Source: Oceanospirillaceae bacterium (lineage in GTDB: Bacteria > Pseudomonadota > Gammaproteobacteria > Pseudomonadales > Oceanobacteraceae). From it: 56,221 nt of DNA. The position numbers were made by a program, and so were the translations under genes. Every line of letters begins with the position of its first letter. The first letter of the stretch is position 1. Shown here in pieces: positions 51,476 through 56,221 of the stretch. Below the pieces are notes generated by a model. That model saw nothing but the letters and a program-made list of their open reading frames with translations. It was not told where the DNA came from and searched no databases. Location of the stretch: assembly GCA_002706025.1 (NCBI GenBank), contig PAJK01000073.1, positions 50,973 through 107,193 of the forward strand, written 5' to 3'.

Positions 51476-53488
51476 TCAGCCACAGCAGCTGTCCGATGAG
51501 GCATCCCCATCGCCGGCCGGGCCGTCAGCATTAACACTCTCTCCATCGCGTCCGCCGGGAAGATCCATTGCCGGATTAGAATTGAAGAAGTTATTCGGTT
51601 TCAGGGTAAAACCAACGTATTCCACCGGCATCACCGGAAAATCCTCCGGTTTACAGATATGGGTATGGCCGTAGGTATGCCACACCACGATATCGGTATT
51701 TTCGATATTGCGGTTTTTCTCCGTGTAATACGGGAAGCCGTCGCCTTTGTTCTGGTTCGGGTATTCACCACTGCCATAACGCTGTTTGGGATCGTATGGT
51801 GTTACCCACAGATGCTTACTGGCGAAACCGGCACGCTTGCCAATATAACTGTCAGCATGTGCTAGCATCACCGGATTATGCTCGGCCACCAGCTTATAGC
51901 CGGTCGGGTTGCCGACTTCGTTTTTCACATTAGGATTAATAATTTTCCAGAAACGGCCGCTCTGGCCGTTGGCCTCACGCGCGGCTTCCTGCTCGGTTTT
52001 TAACACACGGGCATCGGTATTAAAGACATTCCCCCAGGGGTTAGCCTCACCGGCTGGCGCCGCGGAGAAATTGGTTTCCATCACTGAGTTATTTTCGCCA
52101 TCAAGCATCATATGCAGACGGGCGTTAAAGAAGTGCTGATGAGTCGGGCCATAGATTTCCGGCGTGACTTTGCCACCATGCGTTGGCGTTGTACCCGGCA
52201 CCATGCCTGCGGTCTGAATAATGCCGGTGAGTTTGGTTTCCAGCTGAATGGTGCCGTCCTGGTAGAGATACCAGTAGAAACCATAATCGTAATTACCAAC
52301 GGTACAGAAAAACGAAATTACCAGACGGCGCGAGCGACGCACTTCAAACACGCCGGTACGGAATTCATAGTGTTTCCACAGGGTGCCGTAATCTTCTTCG
52401 TGCATACACACGGCGTTTTTCATCAGGAAAGGTTCGCCTTTATCGTCCACCGCCGGAATATCAAAATAGCGGATAGCGCCCAAACAGTCGCAGCCCAGCT
52501 CCAGCTGATTGGCAAGACGGCCCAGACCGTATTCACCGCCATCAAAGGCGCATTTCCAGTAGTGGTTAATGGCGGTGTCTGAATACGGTACCGCCATATC
52601 GGTGACACTGGCGCGGTAAATAATTGGCCGTGTTTTGCCGCCATCGGTATAACTTAACTGGTTCAGCACCAGACCTTCGCGTGGAGTAAAGCCGACGCGA
52701 AAATCCCAGTTCTGCCAGCTCACTTTCCAGCCGTCGACAGAAAAGCTGACGCCTTCCGGCTGCACAATGTGCAGAGGTTTTAACCCTTCCCGGGGTTTGC
52801 CCAGAGACGGGGTATCGTAGTTACGTTTGGTTTTCGGTACCGGTACATTGCGCCCGTCGTCGAGCAGGTCGATGACTTTCTTTTCATTGAGATCAATGAT
52901 AGCCACCAGCCCTTCGATCGGATGGGCATAACCGTTATCGGTCATTTCATCGCGGTAAAAGGCGACACCGCGCATCAGACGCTTGCCTTTGTATTTCGGG
53001 TCTTCACCGTAATAACCAAAGGACCATGGGTCGATCTGAATCTTTTCGATATCGTCGTCGGTCAGGCCACGTTTTTTAACCGCTTCGCGCCAGGCCGGAT
53101 CGTTCTGTACGATTTCCACACAGGTGAAAAATTCTTCCACCATAATCGGTGGCTGCCCGGCTTCTGCCGGATCAAGGTTACGCCATTCGGTAATTTTGCC
53201 ACTGTTGAGATCAATAATACCTTCCGACATCTGACCGGTGGCTTTATCCAGCACACTGGCAAAAGCGCGGCGGGAAAACTCGGAGCCTTCGGTGAAATTC
53301 ACCACTTCTTCTTTCGGCGGCTCTTCCAGCTGCAGATAAGGGAAGCGGCAGGTATCACCCAAGCCTTTCTCTCTGCGCAGAATATCGGCAGCCAACTGCA
53401 GTTCTTCCACCGATAACGGATCAAGGGGATGGATCGCTTTGATGCCAGCAGCGGTTTCCGGTTTATTGGTGGTATGACAACAGTTCAT
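51476..53488 (-). CDS. Copper-containing primary amine oxidase (topaquinone type), cytoplasmic form
   Basis: 670 residues. It oxidises primary amines such as phenylethylamine or tyramine to aldehydes, with ammonia and hydrogen peroxide. The topaquinone precursor Tyr400 lies in VGNYDYGFYWYLYQDGTIQ. The catalytic base Asp316 is in YWKCAFDGGEYGLG with gate-region Tyr302. The copper ligands are H450/H452 in GPTHQHFF and H610 in GHTHICKPEDFPVMP. No signal peptide, unlike periplasmic E. coli TynA; nearer the Arthrobacter-type enzymes. Cys-rich ends (NCCH near the start, SCCG at the end) are unusual. Probably in one operon with the CtaG-like gene. The product aldehyde could feed the paa pathway. Confidence 0.94.
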   Translation of the reverse strand: MNCCHTTNKPETAAGIKAIHPLDPLSVEELQLAADILRREKGLGDTCRFPYLQLEEPPKEEVVNFTEGSEFSRRAFASVLDKATGQMSEGIIDLNSGKITEWRNLDPAEAGQPPIMVEEFFTCVEIVQNDPAWREAVKKRGLTDDDIEKIQIDPWSFGYYGEDPKYKGKRLMRGVAFYRDEMTDNGYAHPIEGLVAIIDLNEKKVIDLLDDGRNVPVPKTKRNYDTPSLGKPREGLKPLHIVQPEGVSFSVDGWKVSWQNWDFRVGFTPREGLVLNQLSYTDGGKTRPIIYRASVTDMAVPYSDTAINHYWKCAFDGGEYGLGRLANQLELGCDCLGAIRYFDIPAVDDKGEPFLMKNAVCMHEEDYGTLWKHYEFRTGVFEVRRSRRLVISFFCTVGNYDYGFYWYLYQDGTIQLETKLTGIIQTAGMVPGTTPTHGGKVTPEIYGPTHQHFFNARLHMMLDGENNSVMETNFSAAPAGEANPWGNVFNTDARVLKTEQEAAREANGQSGRFWKIINPNVKNEVGNPTGYKLVAEHNPVMLAHADSYIGKRAGFASKHLWVTPYDPKQRYGSGEYPNQNKGDGFPYYTEKNRNIENTDIVVWHTYGHTHICKPEDFPVMPVEYVGFTLKPNNFFNSNPAMDLPGGRDGESVNADGPAGDGDASSDSCCG

Positions 53489-53819
53489 AAGTATTTCCGG
53501 TAGCAGTCAGGTTATTGCTTCCGATACTAAAAACTGTGGCGGCGGGGATTATCACAAAGTGGCAAGATTTCTGGCAGATGCAGCGCTGAACCCTGTGATA
53601 ACGCCTATGGCAACTCTGTCCATTAACAAAGGGGCTCACCAACAGCAGGGGCCACCATCAACAGAGACACTATCTGACCGAAATCGGAATTATCTGCAAT
53701 TCAGGGGCCGGGATTTGAACAACGAGGGAGCAAAAGAAGAACTGTGCGGGTGCTGCAAAAAGCGTTGCAGATTTGCCGGCCACTGCCAGAACGGCAGCGG
53801 CCTGCGGGATTGAGAGGTA
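53489..53819. promoter_or_regulatory. Intergenic region upstream of amine oxidase with inverted and direct repeats
   Basis: 331 bp. TTATCACA (53549-53556) and TGTGATAA (53594-53601) form an inverted repeat. Between and beside them TGGCA occurs at 53560, 53572 and 53608, the first two 12 bp apart. This is a plausible binding region for the AraC-type regulator and the amine oxidase promoter. A short plus-strand open frame here lacks an RBS and is not called. Confidence 0.45.
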
Positions 53820-54662
53820 TCAGAAACGCATACCCAGCGCGCCGATGTACTCATCATAGTAAATTTTCTGACTGGCTTTATCGCCTTTGTTGCTGGTCAG
53901 TACATCGTCCATATCGGCGTAGCCGTACTTACCGATAAAGCGGAAGAAGAAGTCCTTCCACAGTGATGCTTCAAAGCCCACTTTCACCAGAGTGCTGTGA
54001 CCGGCAACGTGCCATTCGTCGTTACGCTCACCACCCAGCAGGGTCACGTTACTTTTCGGATACATGATGCCCACACCAAAACCGGCGAACAGTGCCAGGT
54101 CAACACGGTCTTTCCAGTTAAATACCGGCAGGTAACCTTCGGTTTCCAGAGAGATCTGGTTAAAACCATCGGTATGTTCAAAGGTCAGAAAATCTTTGGT
54201 CAGCTTCTCAGAACCATCAAGGCCGTAGTCACGCTGAATGCCGTTACGGTCGATATCACCGGATGCATCAACAGTCTGATCCTGAACCATAACGTACTTC
54301 ATGTGGTCCCAGCCCAGAGACACAGACCAGTTGTCCATCACGAAATAACCAAAACGCCAGTTGTACTGTGGAATGGTGATACGACCCGGGTTCAGGTAAG
54401 AGTGAAAGATTTCATGCAGGTTGAAATCGGTCTGACGGTCTTCCGCACGCACGTCATACAGGGTGAAGTCGTGGCCTTCGCCTCTGAAGTGAATGTCACT
54501 GTCGGAGTAAGTAGCGTTGTTCCAGCCCCAGTAACCATAAAAGTCGCCCTGACGGCGCATGGTTGAGGCGTGAACAGGCATGAATACCATGCTTAAAAAC
54601 AGGGATACGAGCGCAGGTTGCCACAGTTTAGCGGCTGCGGATGCTTTTTCAGTCAACTGCAT
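53820..54662 (-). CDS. Outer membrane beta-barrel protein, unknown function
   Basis: 280 residues. The N-terminal signal peptide (LVSLFLSMVFMPVHA, preceded by a charged stretch) ends near HA-ST. The rest alternates aromatic and polar residues in barrel-like strands (QGDFYGYWGWNNATYSDSDI, YNWRFGYFVMDNWSVSLGWD, DLALFAGFGVGIMYPKSNVT). It ends with GALGMRF, the terminal Phe typical of Bam-inserted outer membrane proteins. The segment SDIHFRGEGHDFTLYDVRAEDR occurs in a family of uncharacterised barrels I recall from other Gram-negatives. Stands alone between amine oxidase and moaA. Confidence 0.75.
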   Translation of the reverse strand: MQLTEKASAAAKLWQPALVSLFLSMVFMPVHASTMRRQGDFYGYWGWNNATYSDSDIHFRGEGHDFTLYDVRAEDRQTDFNLHEIFHSYLNPGRITIPQYNWRFGYFVMDNWSVSLGWDHMKYVMVQDQTVDASGDIDRNGIQRDYGLDGSEKLTKDFLTFEHTDGFNQISLETEGYLPVFNWKDRVDLALFAGFGVGIMYPKSNVTLLGGERNDEWHVAGHSTLVKVGFEASLWKDFFFRFIGKYGYADMDDVLTSNKGDKASQKIYYDEYIGALGMRF

Positions 54663-54967
54663 AATTCTGACCAGTCGTTGAGATGGAATGGAAGGGGGTT
54701 GTTTGTCGCGCGCACTATACCAATGGCCTTAACCATTATTTATGCGCGGATATGCAACAGCCTTGTGCACAAGGGCACACAGCCTGTGTGGAAAGGAAAT
54801 GCTGGCAGAGATACGCGGCCTTCAATGAACTTATGGCTCAGCTCAGATGAGCGGAACATTTGTTCCACTAAAGGAACAGCCTTTACCGCTGTTGCCGGGC
54901 GCCTGACACTCCGACAGATGTCTTTAGCTTTGCGGCAAAAGAATCTAAACTGGGGACTTAATTAACG
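54663..54967. promoter_or_regulatory. Divergent region upstream of OMP and moaA with GGAACA operator-like repeats
   Basis: About 305 bp. It holds a hairpin cacaca/tgtgtg (54776-54790) and the palindrome GGAACA-TT-TGTTCC (54853-54866) followed 6 bp later by a third GGAACA (54873-54878). Just before it gctc-agat-gagc is another small inverted repeat. Likely contains the promoters for the OMP gene (leftward) and for the moaA leader (rightward). A 115-codon plus-strand frame here overlaps the OMP start and is not called. Confidence 0.5.
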
Positions 54968-55090
54968 CCGAGCCTGTGCGCCTAAACTGCCGGATTTCTG
55001 ATCCGCAGCATGGCCAGCAGGCCGTGGCAGTCAGCTGCCACCAGGGTTCTGCCGGAAACGAACGGGCCTCCCACATTCGGAAAGGTGTAA
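54968..55090 (+). ncRNA. Moco-riboswitch-like leader of moaA
   Basis: The roughly 120-nt leader contains ccgagcctgtgcgcc, a bulged stem ctgccggat/atccgcag (54987-55008), a strong stem gtggcag-tcag-ctgccac (55024-55041), then accaggg...gggcctccc and ggaaaggtg just before the moaA start. The order and the blocks gccaccaggg, gcctccc and ggaaaggtgta match what I recall of the E. coli moaA leader, a molybdenum/tungsten cofactor riboswitch. The ggaaaggtg block overlaps the presumed SD, so ligand binding would control translation. Assignment by memory of the motif; not computed. Confidence 0.75.
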
Positions 55091-55096
55091 AACATA

Positions 55097-56152
55097 ATGA
55101 ATATGCACATCCCGCTGCGGGTGTTGCAGGAAGGTGAAGATGCCGCTGTCAGCAGCTTCTCTCCGACACAGAACAGCGCTGTGCTGGCCGATAATCATGG
55201 CCGGCGTTTCAGTTACCTGCGCCTGTCGATCACCGACGTCTGCAATTTCCGCTGCAATTATTGCCTGCCTGACGGCTATCAGGGCACAGACCGCAGCGGC
55301 TTCCTGACACTGGAAGAGATCCGCCGCATCGCTGCTGCTTTTGCCGCCATGGGTACCCGCAAAATCCGCATTACCGGCGGAGAACCCAGCCTGCGCAAAG
55401 ATCTGCCGGATGTTATCCGCGTACTGAAGCAGACACATGGGATCGACACTGTGGCACTGACAACCAACGGTTATCGCCTGACTCAGCAGATCCGTGACTG
55501 GGCAGAGGCTGGCCTCGATCAGCTGAACGTCAGCATCGACAGTCTCGATCCACAGCAATTCAAAGCCATTACCGGCCACGACAAACTGCAGGAAATTCTC
55601 AGCGGTATTGAAATGGCCCGGGAACTGGGCATCGGCAATATCAAAGTAAATGCGGTATTGCTGAAAGCGTGGAATATGAATGGCTTTCAGCACTTTCTCG
55701 ACTGGCTGAAAACCACGCCTGTGACCCTGCGTTTTATCGAGCTGATGGAAACCGGTGACAACGCATCCTTCTTTAAAAGCAATCACGTTTCCGGTGAATC
55801 GGTAAAACAACAGTTACTCGATTCTGGCTGGCAGGCCAAAGCCCGTGGCCCACACGATGGCCCGGCACAGGAATTCAGTCACCCGGATTTCAGTGGTGAT
55901 ATCGGCCTGATCATGCCGTACAGCAAAGACTTCTGCAGCAGCTGCAACCGCCTGCGTATTACCGCTAAAGGTAAACTGCATCTGTGCCTGTTTGGTGAGC
56001 AGGGTTATGAACTGCGCCCGTTACTGGCTGAAGAAGACAGCCAGATTCTGCAGCAGCATATCCGCGAATTATTAAGCCATAAAAAAGACAGTCACCATCT
56101 GCAGGAAGGCGAAACCGGCGCAACACGCCACTTTGCCATGCTCGGCGGTTGA
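55097..56152 (+). CDS. moaA: GTP 3',8-cyclase (molybdenum cofactor biosynthesis)
   Basis: 351 residues, radical SAM enzyme that, with MoaC, converts GTP to cyclic pyranopterin monophosphate. N-terminal cluster motif YLRLSITDVCNFRCNYCLPD (CxxxCxxC), SAM-contact GGEPSLRKDL, and the C-terminal second 4Fe-4S cluster FCSSCNRLRITAKGKLHLCL. The C-terminus ends in a Gly-Gly pair (HFAMLGG), essential for activity in characterised MoaA. ATG at 55097, with the Moco-riboswitch-like leader immediately upstream and an N-terminal extension of about 35 residues before the radical SAM core. No other moa gene follows within the window. Confidence 0.96.
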   Translation: MNMHIPLRVLQEGEDAAVSSFSPTQNSAVLADNHGRRFSYLRLSITDVCNFRCNYCLPDGYQGTDRSGFLTLEEIRRIAAAFAAMGTRKIRITGGEPSLRKDLPDVIRVLKQTHGIDTVALTTNGYRLTQQIRDWAEAGLDQLNVSIDSLDPQQFKAITGHDKLQEILSGIEMARELGIGNIKVNAVLLKAWNMNGFQHFLDWLKTTPVTLRFIELMETGDNASFFKSNHVSGESVKQQLLDSGWQAKARGPHDGPAQEFSHPDFSGDIGLIMPYSKDFCSSCNRLRITAKGKLHLCLFGEQGYELRPLLAEEDSQILQQHIRELLSHKKDSHHLQEGETGATRHFAMLGG

Positions 56153-56221
56153 GGGCTTAAGGTTGATGGTTAAGGGTTGAGCGTCGCAGTGCGGTAATCC
56201 GCCCGAAATAAGTACGCAGCG
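56153..56221. other. Window end, no gene seen
   Basis: 69 bases after moaA; short repeated ggttgatggttaagggttga segment, no coding or hairpin signal. Confidence 0.5.

Noticed and set aside
53559-53813. 84-codon plus-strand open frame between amine oxidase and OMP genes
   Set aside because: No SD, lies in the promoter region with repeats, residue composition not protein-like apart from a CGCCKKRC stretch; kept only as intergenic.
54618-54965. 115-codon plus-strand open frame upstream of moaA
   Set aside because: Overlaps the start of the OMP gene on the other strand, no RBS, no recognisable residues, and it covers operator-like repeats; treated as chance.
55097-56152. Radical SAM gene as nifB (FeMo-cofactor) because nif regulators are in the window
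   Set aside because: C-terminal second cluster CSSCNRLRIT and the terminal Gly-Gly are MoaA hallmarks, and the Moco-type leader agrees.

Overview
The window looks like the chromosome of a free-living, aerobic, heterotrophic gammaproteobacterium, most likely a marine diazotroph of the Oceanospirillales (Thalassolituus/Oceanobacter type). This assignment is inference. It rests on TRAP transporters instead of sugar systems, an Azotobacter/Pseudomonas stutzeri-like nifL-nifA next to rnfABCDGEH, a complete phenylacetate (paa) pathway, and selenium and molybdenum cofactor genes. I saw no tRNA, rRNA, insertion sequence, prophage or CRISPR array. The nitrogenase structural genes are not in the window.

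Layout. 1-6.8 kb: the 3' end of an aminobutyraldehyde dehydrogenase gene (patD), a TAXI-type TRAP transporter (binding protein plus fused permease), a second PuuC-like aldehyde dehydrogenase, a frameshifted GNAT gene and an intact GNAT gene; this suggests amine/polyamine catabolism. 6.9-14.6 kb: a HExxH metalloprotease-like gene coupled to a FAN1-like VRR-NUC nuclease, a YheT-like hydrolase, cytochrome c' facing a cytochrome b561, two overlapping unknown exported/membrane proteins, and nudC. 14.7-24.3 kb: nifL-nifA (minus) diverging from rnfABCDGEH plus a DUF1289 gene (plus). The 441-bp divergent region carries a near-consensus sigma-54 promoter in each direction and two TGT-N10-ACA NifA sites 43 bp apart. 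NifL/NifA would control both their own synthesis and the Rnf complex that feeds low-potential electrons to nitrogenase.

24.3-44.1 kb: an Ala-rich lipoprotein and a small membrane protein, then a long minus-strand run read in the order paaFGHIJK, paaABCDE, paaZ, TRAP dctP-dctQ-dctM and uspA. paaY and paaX read away on the plus strand. A recurring GATACAAAA/TTTTGTATC motif sits in both paa control regions. This block would import an acid (possibly phenylacetate), activate it to CoA, epoxidise it, open the ring and beta-oxidise the product.

44.1-49.4 kb: a minus-strand operon selD-selU followed by a PhnDCE-like ABC transporter, here read as selenium oxyanion uptake feeding selenophosphate and 2-selenouridine tRNA synthesis. 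49.7-56.2 kb: an AraC-family regulator, a CtaG-like copper/oxidase assembly membrane protein, a cytoplasmic copper amine oxidase, an outer membrane beta-barrel protein, and moaA preceded by a Moco-riboswitch-like leader. The amine oxidase could supply phenylacetaldehyde to the paa pathway, but no dedicated phenylacetaldehyde dehydrogenase sits beside it.
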